From assembly GCA_050789445.1 (NCBI GenBank), contig JAILXR010000001.1, positions 124,001 through 188,000 on the forward strand: a stretch of DNA of 64,000 nucleotides. Reading direction: 5' to 3'. Every line of letters starts with the position of its first letter. Positions within the stretch are counted from its first letter, which is position 1. Made by a program: the position numbers and the translations under genes. The notes under the pieces are model-generated. The model was not told the DNA's origin, ran no database searches, and saw nothing but the letters and a program-made list of their open reading frames with translations. Below are positions 49,178-58,321 of this stretch, one piece after another. The stretch is from JAWSVE01 sp050789445. Lineage in GTDB: Bacteria > Pseudomonadota > Gammaproteobacteria > Pseudomonadales > Cellvibrionaceae.

Positions 49178-50752
49178 TCAGACTAATTGTTTACGTTCAT
49201 TTGAAGCGGGAATCGATAAAGATTCACGATATTTAGCAATTGTTCTTCTCGCAACCTTAATACCTTGATCGGATAATAAATCAGCAATTTTACTATCACT
49301 CAGTGGCTTTTTTGGGTTTTCGGCAATAACGAGTTTCTTAATGATAGCTCGAATTGCAGTGGACGAACATTCTCCACCACTATCAGTGCTCACATGACTC
49401 GAAAAAAAATATTTTAATTCAAATATGCCTTGCGGCGTGTGCATATATTTTTGCGTGGTAACGCGAGAGATGGTTGATTCGTGCATGCCAACAGCTTCAG
49501 CCACATCGTGTAAGACTAAGGGCTTCATGGCTTCCGCGCCGTAATCAAGAAAGCCCCTTTGTTTTTCAACAATACTTGTCGATACTTTCAAAAGGGTTTC
49601 GTTACGGCTTTGAAGGCTTTTCAAAAACCATCTTGCTTCTTGCAAGTTGTCGCGTAAAAACGTGTTGTCGCTACTACTATCAGCGCGTTTAATGAGTGAG
49701 GAATACTCTGAACTTATGCGTATTTTAGGCGCAATATCAGGATTTAGATTCACGGTCCAGCGGTCGTTTTCTTTTCGGACAAAAACATCAGGTACTACGT
49801 ATTCAGTTTCTCCTGAGTTGATATCGTCGCCAGGGCGAGGATTAAGCGATTGAATCAGTAGGATCGCATCGCGTAGCTCATGTTCTTTCAGCTTCGTTTT
49901 ACGCATTAACTGCTTGTAATCGCGAGAGCCCAAAAGCTCTAGATAGCCGGTTACCACCGCAGTAGCGGCGGACATGAAAGGAGTGTCAGGTGGCAGTTGT
50001 TTGAGCTGTATGAGCAAGCATTCACGCAAATCATGCGCTGCGACACCAGGTGGATCAAATTGTTGGATACGGTGTAATACGGCATCAACTTCATCCTCTT
50101 CTAGCTCTTCTAGTGAGTTGACTAGACCTTGGAATATATCTTCTTTTGTTATTGAGAGGAAACCGCTAGGCTCGATAGCATCTAGTATCGACATAGCAAT
50201 CGCATTGTCGCGTTCCGTCATGGGCGTCAGGTTTAATTGCCACATGAGGTGGTCATCTAAAGACTCGGTCACTGTGCGGCGAGAATCAAAATCGTAATCT
50301 TCTTCGGGACCTGAAGGGGCAGAAGAGGTTGAAGTTGGCTGATAAATATCATCCCAGCTCGTATCAACAGGTAGGTCAGAAGGGATTTCGTTGTTCCAGT
50401 CTTGTTCGCTGAGTTCAGTTTCAGATTTATCTAGCGGCTCATTATCTTTGATGGAGCCTGCTTCAATATCTTGAGAAAATTCTCCGTCAGTATTGCTCTC
50501 ATTTTGTTTGTCGGTTTGCTGATTATCGGTAGCTGATCTTTCTGCTTGGCTATCGAAGGTTTCACTATCAGTTTTTTGTTCGTTGGCGTTTCCATCGTCT
50601 TCAACGACCTCGAGCATGGGGTTTGAGTCGAGTGCTTCTTGAATTTCGTTTTGTAATTCTATGGTTGATAACTGGAGAAGCCTGATGGCTTGCTGCAGCT
50701 GAGGGGTCATCGTGAGAGATTGACCCATTTTTAGTTGAAGCGATTGTTTCAT
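49178..50752 (-). CDS. rpoN: RNA polymerase sigma-54 factor RpoN
   Basis: A 524-residue sigma-54. The Gln/Leu-rich activator-binding region I reads MKQSLQLKMGQSLTMTPQLQQAIRL, followed by a long acidic region II (about 55-150, rich in Asp, Glu, Ser), the core-binding domain, and the C-terminal DNA-binding domain with the RpoN box VARRTIAKYRESL. It directs transcription of nitrogen, motility and other genes with enhancer-binding activators. It leads the hpf-ptsN-rapZ-npr run. In most relatives lptB is directly upstream; here another gene intervenes. Confidence 0.97.
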   Translation of the reverse strand: MKQSLQLKMGQSLTMTPQLQQAIRLLQLSTIELQNEIQEALDSNPMLEVVEDDGNANEQKTDSETFDSQAERSATDNQQTDKQNESNTDGEFSQDIEAGSIKDNEPLDKSETELSEQDWNNEIPSDLPVDTSWDDIYQPTSTSSAPSGPEEDYDFDSRRTVTESLDDHLMWQLNLTPMTERDNAIAMSILDAIEPSGFLSITKEDIFQGLVNSLEELEEDEVDAVLHRIQQFDPPGVAAHDLRECLLIQLKQLPPDTPFMSAATAVVTGYLELLGSRDYKQLMRKTKLKEHELRDAILLIQSLNPRPGDDINSGETEYVVPDVFVRKENDRWTVNLNPDIAPKIRISSEYSSLIKRADSSSDNTFLRDNLQEARWFLKSLQSRNETLLKVSTSIVEKQRGFLDYGAEAMKPLVLHDVAEAVGMHESTISRVTTQKYMHTPQGIFELKYFFSSHVSTDSGGECSSTAIRAIIKKLVIAENPKKPLSDSKIADLLSDQGIKVARRTIAKYRESLSIPASNERKQLV

Positions 50753-51173
50753 AAGTTGGTATAGCTACTTCGTTTGAGCAATATCTAATGGCACGTTTTA
50801 TCGAATAAGTTTAATACTCTTAAATAAGGCACTGATTGCTTTTCATGGTTTCCTCAATCCTGAGGATAGAGTTAGAAGTCCAAACTGTTTTCAACTTTGA
50901 GACTAGCTCGATAGTGGTACGCTCGTCTATTTTCACAGGCTACAATGAAGGGCTTTTCATGACAAGCAATGTTTATGCCTGTGAATTAAAAAACCGTGCA
51001 CTTGGTCTTTTTGACGAGTGTTTTTTGATCAGGAGAGTCCGTTTTTTGTTTTTAACGTGTCTACCTCTCTAAATTTACTTTTAGTAGAGAAATGTTAGGG
51101 ATCGTTTGGAAGGCGTTCGGAGCGAGTATAATCTTAGTAATAAATTGATAAGCATGAAAAGGTGATGTGATAC
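50753..51173. other. divergent intergenic region rpoN / exported protein
   Basis: This 421-base region carries the promoters of rpoN (leftward) and of the exported-protein gene (rightward). A 78-codon frame at 50836-51072 lacks a ribosome-binding site and family likeness and is left out. Confidence 0.4.
51105..51132 (+). promoter_or_regulatory. possible promoter of the exported-protein gene
   Basis: A perfect -10 hexamer TATAAT lies at 51127-51132, with TTTGGA at 51105-51110 as a weak -35, 16 bases apart. The ATG follows 41 bases after the hexamer. Confidence 0.45.
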
Positions 51174-52181
51174 ATGAAAAGCATAATAAATATTAAAAAC
51201 TCAGCCCTTGTTTTAATGGGCCTCATAATGGCCAGTGCAGTCATTGGGGAGGAAGTATACAAGGCTCCTCGGCTAGCAAATGGGCAGCCTGATTTTCAGG
51301 GAGTTTGGACTAATTCCAGTCTCACTCAACTAACTCGGGGTCGACAATTTAAATCGTTGATTTTGTCAAAAGAAGATGCTGCGAAGATTGAGGCGGGTAG
51401 AGCGGCTTCTACTAAACGCGCTCTTCAGCCTACGGACCCTAATGCTCCGGCACCCAGTGCGGGGGGGGTTGGAGGTTATAACAATTTTTGGTTAGATCCT
51501 GGTTCATCCTTTGCCCAAATTAACGGTGAATATCGTACGAGTTGGTTGGTGGATCCTGCTAACGGCCAACTACCCTATAGTGAAAAAGGTAAGAGAATAT
51601 TTAATGAGCAGGCGGCTGCTTTTCGTAACCACGTTGATAACCCAGAAGGGCGTCCGATGGCTGAGCGTTGCATTATTGGTTTTGGTTCTACCGGTGGGCC
51701 ACCAATGATCAATGTACTTTACAATAATAACTATCAAATTGTTCAAAACGATGATGCTTTTATGATTCAAGTTGAAATGAATCATGATGCTCGAATTGTT
51801 AGATTAAATGGCGAGCATTTGCCAAAAGAAATGACCCCCTGGCTCGGGGATTCTATTGGTAAATGGGAAGACGATACTTTAGTTGTTGAGACGACAAATT
51901 TTCATCCAGGAGAGCAATTGAGGTTGAACTTCAATCAGTCTTTTTATCTTTCTAAAAACGCAAAGGTCGTCGAGAGGTTTACTCGTACTGCCGAGGATAT
52001 TCTTTTTTATGAGTTTGCAGTGACAGATCCAGATATTTACACAAAAACGTGGCGTGCAGAGATGGTGTTTAGAAAAGTGGATGATAATATTTTTGAATAT
52101 GCCTGCCATGAAGGTAACTACGCTTTACCCGGAATCCTTGCTGGTGCTCGTAAAGAAGAAAACGATGCAGCTAAAAAATAG
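51174..52181 (+). CDS. exported protein of unknown function inserted between rpoN and lptB
   Basis: A 335-residue protein with a signal peptide (about 1-25, ALVLMGLIMASAVIGEE). The mature part begins PRLANGQPDFQGVWTNSS and contains CIIGFGSTGGPPM, WLGDSIGKWEDDTLVVETTNF, VVERFTRT and YACHEGNYALPGILAGAR. I recall this pattern from exported hypothetical proteins common in Acidobacteria and some marine Gammaproteobacteria; no activity is known to me. Two cysteines (in ERCIIGF and YACHEGN) could pair. It sits on the opposite strand to both rpoN and lptB with its own promoter and terminator, so it is a later insertion into a conserved cluster. Confidence 0.75.
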   Translation: MKSIINIKNSALVLMGLIMASAVIGEEVYKAPRLANGQPDFQGVWTNSSLTQLTRGRQFKSLILSKEDAAKIEAGRAASTKRALQPTDPNAPAPSAGGVGGYNNFWLDPGSSFAQINGEYRTSWLVDPANGQLPYSEKGKRIFNEQAAAFRNHVDNPEGRPMAERCIIGFGSTGGPPMINVLYNNNYQIVQNDDAFMIQVEMNHDARIVRLNGEHLPKEMTPWLGDSIGKWEDDTLVVETTNFHPGEQLRLNFNQSFYLSKNAKVVERFTRTAEDILFYEFAVTDPDIYTKTWRAEMVFRKVDDNIFEYACHEGNYALPGILAGARKEENDAAKK

Positions 52182-52224
52182 AAGGCTCTAATATTTATTT
52201 GGTTAGAAACATTAACGTTGAGAT

Positions 52225-52259
52225 AAAAGCCCTAGATATTTTTATCTGGGGCTTTTTTT
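52225..52259 (+). terminator. intrinsic terminator after the exported-protein gene
   Basis: AAAAGCCC (52225-52232) pairs with GGGCTTTT, continued by a U-G wobble and AGATA/TATCT around a TTTT loop; seven T follow. It ends the rightward transcript before the convergent lptB. Confidence 0.88.
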
Positions 52260-52302
52260 GATCGAAATAAAGGAGAGTTTAAATCTATAGAAGTGAATGC
52301 AA

Positions 52303-53028
52303 TTACAGGCGAAAGTTATCGCCAAGATATACTTTTCTAACCTTTTGGTTGTTTAAGACTTTCTCTGGATCACCTTCTTCGATAATTTGACCCTCACTGA
52401 CGATGTAAGCTCTTTGGCAGATATCAAGCGTTTCTCGGACATTATGATCGGTGATTAATACGCCGATACCTCGATTCTTTAAGTGAATGATGATGTGCTT
52501 AATATCGGTAACTGAAATAGGGTCGACGCCTGCAAAGGGTTCATCCAGTAAAATAAAGTCTGGGTCTGTTGCGAGCGCTCTAGCGATTTCAACGCGTCGT
52601 CTTTCGCCACCCGATAAAGACATGCCTTTGCTTTTTCGTATGTGAGAAATATTAAACTCTTGTAGGAGTTCGTTCATTTTCTCTCGACGTTGCTTACGAT
52701 TAAGTCCAGGACGAGTTTCTAAAATGCTGAGTAAATTATCGGAAACAGATAGCTTACGAAATACAGATGCTTCTTGTGGTAAATATCCAATACCCGCTTT
52801 AGCGCGGTCATGCATTGCGTATCGAGTGATATCTTTGCCGTCTATTTCAACTTTTCCTTTTAGGGGTTTAACCAGTCCAGCAATCATATAAAAACAGGTT
52901 GTTTTACCTGCGCCATTGGGTCCTAGTAAACCAACAATTTCACCATTTGAAACTGAAATGGATACATCGGAGACGACATCTCTTCCTTTATAGCGCTTGG
53001 CTAAGTGACTGGCTTGTAAAGTTGGCAT
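52303..53028 (-). CDS. lptB: LPS export ABC transporter ATPase LptB
   Basis: A 241-residue ABC ATPase that powers LPS extraction by the LptB2FG complex. Walker A is GPNGAGKTT near residue 38, the signature LSGGERRRVEIARAL and DEPFAGVDPISV Walker B are as in E. coli LptB. It is the last gene of the kdsD-kdsC-lptC-lptA-lptB run and lies 50 bases after lptA. LptF and LptG are encoded elsewhere, as usual. Confidence 0.97.
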   Translation of the reverse strand: MPTLQASHLAKRYKGRDVVSDVSISVSNGEIVGLLGPNGAGKTTCFYMIAGLVKPLKGKVEIDGKDITRYAMHDRAKAGIGYLPQEASVFRKLSVSDNLLSILETRPGLNRKQRREKMNELLQEFNISHIRKSKGMSLSGGERRRVEIARALATDPDFILLDEPFAGVDPISVTDIKHIIIHLKNRGIGVLITDHNVRETLDICQRAYIVSEGQIIEEGDPEKVLNNQKVRKVYLGDNFRL

Positions 53029-53077
53029 CTAGATAATTTCGGTAAGTTTAAAATAAATACAAGAATTACTGTAAATT

Positions 53078-53671
53078 TTATTTTGTATCGTTTGTTTGTT
53101 GTTCATGTTGCGTTTGGTCTTTCTTCGGGGGGATTACCACGTTAATATCGTTTTCATCTGCGTTGGCTTCAATATAAGAATTACTTACGTCATAAAATAT
53201 TTTTGAAGCTTGAATCGTCGTTCCATTTTGTTCAAATTGAGCTCCAGTAATGATTTCTACTTTTCCCGTGGCTACAGAGTATACGATGGTATTACCTGTA
53301 ACGATTATTAGTGCTTGGTCAATAGAAGGTTGTTGTTGAAGTTTTGCTGGAGAACCAATAGCAATAATTTTTTCGGGATTGTTAACGCTTCCGTATAATT
53401 CTAATTGGTCGGCCATGATTTTGAGCGTGCCTTGAGAGACAATGACATTTTTAGAATAGATAGCGCGTTCGTTGGCCCCATCAATTTGCATTTTACCTTG
53501 CATCGAGATATAAATTTTTTCTTCTTTATCCGAAGGTAAGGCATGGCTTAAAATAGAGGTCAGTAATAACGTTGAGCATAAAAAAACACGGATGAAAAAG
53601 TTTTTATAGGATTTCAATTCAATAGTTATTGATTTTTTTTGTATGGCTTGAATTGTATTACTTATTTTCAT
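53078..53671 (-). CDS. lptA: LPS transport periplasmic protein LptA
   Basis: A 197-residue periplasmic bridge protein of the LPS export machine, built of the OstA-like jelly roll. A signal sequence (about residues 24-45, VFLCSTLLLTSILSHALPSD) precedes strands with DGANERAIYSKNVIVSQGTLKIMAD, the classic OstA N-terminal pattern. The extra 20 residues before the signal are hydrophilic and the true start may be further in, but no other start is clearly better. It lies between lptC and lptB. Confidence 0.9.
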   Translation of the reverse strand: MKISNTIQAIQKKSITIELKSYKNFFIRVFLCSTLLLTSILSHALPSDKEEKIYISMQGKMQIDGANERAIYSKNVIVSQGTLKIMADQLELYGSVNNPEKIIAIGSPAKLQQQPSIDQALIIVTGNTIVYSVATGKVEIITGAQFEQNGTTIQASKIFYDVSNSYIEANADENDINVVIPPKKDQTQHEQQTNDTK

Positions 53672-53725
53672 TTTTATGTTGTCGCTGTTATTTAAAAAGT
53701 AGAAGGCGGTTGTGCACAGTCAACT

Positions 53726-54349
53726 TTATTGTTGTGGTGGCTCGTGAACGCCTTTGACATCTGAATGCAATGTAAAAAGTTTTTTGGCGAAATCCACTTC
53801 CATTCCTAGCCCCTCGTAATGGGCGCGAGGATAGTCGATCATAACAGGTTTTGCTGTCTCGGCGAATTGCTCTCTAGGCTTTAGTGATAATTCATCTGTT
53901 GTGATTTTTGTCGATATCGCATTCTCAAAGTCTTGAAAGACTCTTACATCACCAGATAAATGAATCAGATCCCCTTGCTGCACAGCTTTTCCTAATTTCG
54001 ATTGGAGTGTCCATGGTGGTTCACTTGACTGAAAGAAGATAACTTCTGGCTTAACAATATTCATATAATCATCAGCAGATGGGGCTGCGGGGTTCATTTG
54101 AAAATGCTTGGCGGACTCCCCAAAAAATTTATATTCCACATTACCTTCAGTGTTGAACTGGGTGGTTTGAAAATTCTCCATGAAAAACTGAGGAAATATA
54201 GAGGGTGTGTTTTCGTTGGTAGCAAGCGTTGCGTTTTTTGAAGAAAATTCAAAGCCCATATCAAAAAAAATGATCCACCCGAAAACAATACACAGGATAA
54301 TCAGTAAGAAAATATTCTTCGGAATGATTCTTCTTCGATCCTTTTTCAT
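53726..54349 (-). CDS. lptC: LPS export protein LptC
   Basis: A 207-residue inner-membrane anchored protein with one helix (residues 10-28) and a periplasmic jelly-roll domain (LptC/DUF1239). It receives LPS from LptB2FG and hands it to LptA. It follows kdsC by 17 bases. Sequence conservation is low, as usual for LptC, so the identification rests on the membrane anchor, strand pattern (WTLQSKLGKAVQQGDLIHLSG) and position. Confidence 0.9.
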   Translation of the reverse strand: MKKDRRRIIPKNIFLLIILCIVFGWIIFFDMGFEFSSKNATLATNENTPSIFPQFFMENFQTTQFNTEGNVEYKFFGESAKHFQMNPAAPSADDYMNIVKPEVIFFQSSEPPWTLQSKLGKAVQQGDLIHLSGDVRVFQDFENAISTKITTDELSLKPREQFAETAKPVMIDYPRAHYEGLGMEVDFAKKLFTLHSDVKGVHEPPQQ

Positions 54350-54366
54350 TGTGTGCTCGTTAAACG

Positions 54367-54912
54367 TTATAGATATTTTTGTAAAGCAGAATCATATTGA
54401 CCTTGAGCTTGCATTAGCAGATCGCAAGCTTCTCGTACTGCACCTTCTCCCCCATTTTTTTTACTTTGCCAGTCTACACGAGCAGCAACAGCGCGGTGGG
54501 CATTGGCAACCGATAGGCTGAGCCCAACGCTATTCATAGCGGGAAGATCGGGGTAGTCGTCCCCCATAAATGCGATGTTCTCTAGTTCAATATTATTTTC
54601 TTTAGCAATTTGTTGAACTGATTGCTGTTTGTCAGGGCTTCCTTGAATGACTATTTTGATGCCAAGGTCCGCAGCTCGTTTAGTTACGATTTGGCTTTCT
54701 CTTCCAGTGACAATGCCCACTTTAATTCCATTTTCTTGCAGCATTTTAATACCGTGCCCATCCAGGATATTAAATGCTTTGTATTCATCGTTAGAATTAC
54801 TGAAATATAATTTTCCGTCAGTTAATACTCCGTCAACATCGAGAAGTAATAATTGTATTTTTAACGCTTTTTCCGTTAACAATTGTTCGGTAAGTTTCTC
54901 AGTCATATTCAA
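54367..54912 (-). CDS. kdsC: 3-deoxy-D-manno-octulosonate 8-phosphate phosphatase KdsC
   Basis: A 181-residue HAD phosphatase that removes phosphate from Kdo-8-phosphate to give Kdo. The nucleophile motif is LLDVDGVLTDG (residues 22-32), followed by VGIVTGRES and the acidic motif MGDDYPDLPAM. No cap domain is present, as in the family. It lies 60 bases after kdsD. Confidence 0.97.
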   Translation of the reverse strand: MNMTEKLTEQLLTEKALKIQLLLLDVDGVLTDGKLYFSNSNDEYKAFNILDGHGIKMLQENGIKVGIVTGRESQIVTKRAADLGIKIVIQGSPDKQQSVQQIAKENNIELENIAFMGDDYPDLPAMNSVGLSLSVANAHRAVAARVDWQSKKNGGEGAVREACDLLMQAQGQYDSALQKYL

Positions 54913-54972
54913 GCTTCTATATTGATAGTGAAGAAGTAATTATTTGTAGTGGTATTATTTTTCGTAGTCTTT

Positions 54973-55941
54973 TTAAATGACGCCCGCTCTTAGAATGTCG
55001 TGCATATGGATGATACCCACGGGTTTGTGGTTTTCCTCTACGACAAGGGCAGTAATTTTTCGCTGCTCCATTAAGCCTAAGGCTTCTGCAGCTAGCATTT
55101 CTTTATGAATGGTGCTCGGTTTTGCTGTCATAACTTTCCCTATGTTCACAGTGTTTATATCCACGCCTTGATCTACCGTCCGGCGTAAATCTCCATCCGT
55201 GAAGATGCCGAGTAACTCCCCGTTTGAGTCAGTAACGGTGGTCAAACCCAATCCTTTTTCCGTCATTACAACCAATGCAGCAGGGAGGGTTGTGTTTTTA
55301 TTGACAGCGGGTATTTCTTTTCCTGCATGCATTAAGTCATCTACTTTGATTAAAAGTTTCCTTCCAAGTGCTCCGCCAGGATGTGAAAACGCAAAATCTT
55401 CAGCTGTAAAGCCACGAGCTTCTAGTAACGCAATAGCTAATGCATCACCCATGACGAGCGCTGCAGTTGTGCTTGTGGTGGGTGCTAAATCTAAAGGACA
55501 GGCTTCTTGAATAATACTAACGTCTAATTGATAGTTAGCTGCTTTAGCAAGAGGAGATTGTGAGTTTCCCGTCATGCTAATAAGGGGAATCGCCATGCGT
55601 TTCAGCAGGGGTAGGAGCGTCACTATTTCTGCTGAGCTTCCAGAATATGATATGGCAATAACCACATCATTTTTTGTGATCATTCCTAAATCACCATGGC
55701 TGGCTTCGCCAGGGTGAACAAAGAATGAAGGAGTTCCCGTGCTGGCAAACGTTGCGGCAATTTTACTGCCAATATGATGAGATTTACCCATGCCAGTTAC
55801 GATGACTCGACCAGTGCAATCTAAAATACACTGACAGGCCATATGAAATTGTTCATCAATTTTTTCGCCTAAAGCTGCAATTGATTTTTGCTCTATGTCG
55901 ATGGTACGTTTAGCAACAGAGGTGAAATCTTTTTGATTCAT
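54973..55941 (-). CDS. kdsD: arabinose-5-phosphate isomerase KdsD
   Basis: A 322-residue enzyme that makes D-arabinose 5-phosphate from ribulose 5-phosphate, the first step of Kdo synthesis. The SIS domain (about residues 30-170) has GMGKSHHIGSKIAATFASTG and AISYSGSSAEIV; two CBS domains (about 205-320) follow. The layout matches E. coli KdsD. The gene follows the CaxA-type exchanger by 60 bases. Confidence 0.97.
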   Translation of the reverse strand: MNQKDFTSVAKRTIDIEQKSIAALGEKIDEQFHMACQCILDCTGRVIVTGMGKSHHIGSKIAATFASTGTPSFFVHPGEASHGDLGMITKNDVVIAISYSGSSAEIVTLLPLLKRMAIPLISMTGNSQSPLAKAANYQLDVSIIQEACPLDLAPTTSTTAALVMGDALAIALLEARGFTAEDFAFSHPGGALGRKLLIKVDDLMHAGKEIPAVNKNTTLPAALVVMTEKGLGLTTVTDSNGELLGIFTDGDLRRTVDQGVDINTVNIGKVMTAKPSTIHKEMLAAEALGLMEQRKITALVVEENHKPVGIIHMHDILRAGVI

Positions 55942-56001
55942 GATAATTTACTTAATGGCTGTATTGAAAACCTGAACTTTCAGTATGAGTGTTCAAGATA
56001 T

Positions 56002-56982
56002 TTAAAAGTCTTGAGTTATAAATAAGAGAGCATAATAACTGAAATAACAGGTCAATAGGCAGATACCGATAAGCTTTCCGAGGTGGCCAATACCACGTTT
56101 TCTTTTAAAGTAATAATCGATACCAATAGCACTACACAATAATAGAGTGATACCCGCCATGACAGCGTAATCCCGCTCGAAAACTTCTTCTCCAAGCGCT
56201 TCCATGCCAAAAATACCCGGAATAGACATTACAGCAAGAATATTAAAAATATTTGAACCGATGATATTACCAAGAGCAATGTCATGGTGCCCCTTAAGGG
56301 CGCTCATGATAGAAGCGGCTAGCTCAGGAAGGCTGGTACCTAATGCAACTACGGTGAGGCCTATAATGAGCGGACTGACACCAAAGTAAATGGCGATATC
56401 CTGGGCGCCGCCGACCAAAATTTTTGAGCTAATAATGAGGGTGCCTAAGCCAATGACAAACCAAAAAGAGGCTGCAGTCGTTGTTAGATTTGGAATGTCT
56501 TCTTCATCTTCTATTTCTTCAGGGTGCTTTTTTTTGTAAGTGAACATCAGGAATATGAGTACAGGAATGAGAAGCAATAAAGACCATCCTTCCCATCTCG
56601 CTAGATGCCCATCAAATAGAAATATGCCTGCGATAACAGTGATGAATAACAGAACTGGTATTTCTTGAGTCAAAATATGTCGGCGAATAGGAATGGCTGC
56701 AATGAGTGCGGTGACAGCGAGTACCAAGCCGATATTGGCTATATTTGAACCAAGTGCATTTCCAATAGCGAGATCGCCTTGACCCGCTAATGATGCGTTT
56801 ATAGAAACAAGAATTTCGGGAGCGGATGTTCCAAGAGATACGATGGTGAGGCCGATTATAAGTTTAGATATACCTGCATTGGCCGCTATTGCTGCACTTC
56901 CGGCTACAAAACGATCAGCACTCCAAACAAGGCCGGCAATGCCTACAGCGATGGCCAGCCAAGCATATACAATCTCGGGCAT
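56002..56982 (-). CDS. CaxA/YrbG-family sodium/calcium exchanger
   Basis: A 326-residue membrane protein with two inverted repeats, each holding the cation-exchanger alpha motif: SLGTSAPEILVSINASLAGQ and ALGTSLPELAASIMSALKGH, followed in each case by GNxxGSNI. About ten helices are predicted. It belongs to the YrbG/CaxA family of calcium(sodium)/proton or sodium/calcium exchangers. Its place upstream of kdsD matches E. coli yrbG, where mlaF is the divergent neighbour; here only mlaC remains beyond it. Confidence 0.92.
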   Translation of the reverse strand: MPEIVYAWLAIAVGIAGLVWSADRFVAGSAAIAANAGISKLIIGLTIVSLGTSAPEILVSINASLAGQGDLAIGNALGSNIANIGLVLAVTALIAAIPIRRHILTQEIPVLLFITVIAGIFLFDGHLARWEGWSLLLLIPVLIFLMFTYKKKHPEEIEDEEDIPNLTTTAASFWFVIGLGTLIISSKILVGGAQDIAIYFGVSPLIIGLTVVALGTSLPELAASIMSALKGHHDIALGNIIGSNIFNILAVMSIPGIFGMEALGEEVFERDYAVMAGITLLLCSAIGIDYYFKRKRGIGHLGKLIGICLLTCYFSYYALLFITQDF

Positions 56983-57288
56983 ATCTAATCCTTTGTTTTT
57001 AATGAGTTTTTAGCTGAGAGTCTAGGTGTCGTTTCTCTTAAAGGAGGCAGATGGTATAGTGCCGTCCTTCAAAAGTCAGTAGTCGGGTTGAGATTTTTAA
57101 ATTTTAGCTAAACTATGACTTAATAATGTGTTCTAACTGGAAGTTTAGTTTTTTAACATTTGATGAATAAAAGAGCTTTAACGAGGACCATCGATTGGTT
57201 TTCATTATAATTGTTTAAAAAAACAACATGTTAGCTTGAGTAATTGACAAGCTATGAATGATCAATGTTTGGGGGCAAGGGAGTTCTC
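56983..57288. other. divergent intergenic region caxA-like / mlaC
   Basis: This 306-base region lies where mlaF, mlaE and mlaD are found in relatives. I see no fragment of an ABC ATPase, permease or MCE domain, and no clear promoter hexamers. Confidence 0.4.
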
Positions 57289-58005
57289 ATGCAATCAATG
57301 TTATCAATAGTAAATAAAGGGTCCGCTATGACGTTTTGTAACCAAATATTTGGATTAATTCCTGGTGCTTCTCACCCATTAAGAGCTTTTATGGCTGCAG
57401 TGGGTGTGGTGGTTTTTATTTCGCCTGTTTTTGCTGGGACTTCTACAGTAGGTGAAGAGGCAGCAGTTAAAACAGCCAAGTCTGCCCATGTAGTTGCGGA
57501 AGAGGTCAAAAATGATTTGGTTGCAGTTATCAGGAAGAAAAAAGAATTAGAAGCAGAAGGAGGTGAGGAGAAATATTTTAAAGCTATTGAAGGTGTTTTG
57601 TTGCCAGTCGTAGATTTTAAATACATTGCTCGAGGTGTGATGGGACAGTATGGTAAGCAAGCCTCTGTAGATCAAAAACAACGTTTTGCGATTAACTTTC
57701 AGCAAGGCTTAGTGACAACATATGCTAAAGGCTTGGCGGGTTACGGTAATCATCAGATTAGTGTTGTGCCACCCAAAGACAGTGAAGCTGATAAGAAAAG
57801 CCAGAGCGTTGTATTACAAGTTAAGGGCGGTGATACCATGAATGTGCTTGCATTTACCATGAAGCTAAATCGCAGTCAGGAGTGGAAGCTGACAAATATG
57901 ATTTTAAATGGTATCAACCTTGGAAAGACATTTAGAAATCAATTCGCCCAATCAATGAAAAAAAATAATGATCTTGATGCTGTCATTGACGGTTGGTCTA
58001 ATTAA
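57289..58005 (+). CDS. mlaC: MlaC-family periplasmic phospholipid-binding protein
   Basis: A 238-residue MlaC (Ttg2D) protein. It carries phospholipids between the MlaA-OmpC complex and MlaFEDB. Conserved segments are VDFKYIARGVMGQYGKQAS, RFAINFQQGLVTTYAKGLAGY and WKLTNMILNGINLGKTFRNQF. The start at ATG 57289 has AAGGGAG six bases upstream; starts at 57265 and further in are possible. The signal region is unusually long (about 50 residues, with the h-region FMAAVGVVVFISPVFAG). Its usual partners mlaF, mlaE, mlaD (upstream) and mlaB (downstream) are all absent here, so they must be elsewhere or lost. Confidence 0.9.
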   Translation: MQSMLSIVNKGSAMTFCNQIFGLIPGASHPLRAFMAAVGVVVFISPVFAGTSTVGEEAAVKTAKSAHVVAEEVKNDLVAVIRKKKELEAEGGEEKYFKAIEGVLLPVVDFKYIARGVMGQYGKQASVDQKQRFAINFQQGLVTTYAKGLAGYGNHQISVVPPKDSEADKKSQSVVLQVKGGDTMNVLAFTMKLNRSQEWKLTNMILNGINLGKTFRNQFAQSMKKNNDLDAVIDGWSN

Positions 58006-58321
58006 TTATTATTCAATCTAATCTGCTGTTATTGAGTTAGAAGGTGCGGGCTCAATAATGAAAGCTGGCAAATTGATGGGGCAATTTGCCAGCCATCTTA
58101 ATCATATTCCTCAGAGTGTGAACTCCTTCGAAAATACCGCCTCGACTGGATAGACTAAAGTAGGCTCTATTTGATTGCTCATGTAAACTAGCGCGCTTTT
58201 TGGCTGGCTAATGAAAAAGATGAGCTTAGCGAGAAAGCCATTTTTTCAAAAAAGTATAAACCTAAAATCTAATCGTTAAATAAATTTTAGCTAATAGACA
58301 AAATAAAACAGGTAATAAATC
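58006..58321. other. intergenic region where mlaB would be expected
   Basis: This 316-base stretch between mlaC and the bolA-like gene contains the hairpin at 58064-58093 and otherwise no recognisable STAS domain or MlaB remnant in any frame. Confidence 0.4.
58064..58093 (+). terminator. perfect 12-base hairpin after mlaC
   Basis: GCTGGCAAATTG (58064-58075) and CAATTTGCCAGC (58082-58093) form an uninterrupted 12-base stem with an ATGGGG loop, 58 bases after the mlaC stop. No U-run follows directly, so it may be a terminator of another kind, an mRNA-stabilising end or a protein-binding palindrome. Confidence 0.5.

Noticed and set aside
50836..51072. 78-codon frame upstream of the exported-protein gene
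   Set aside because: Low-complexity hydrophobic sequence without a ribosome-binding site, inside a region expected to hold two promoters.
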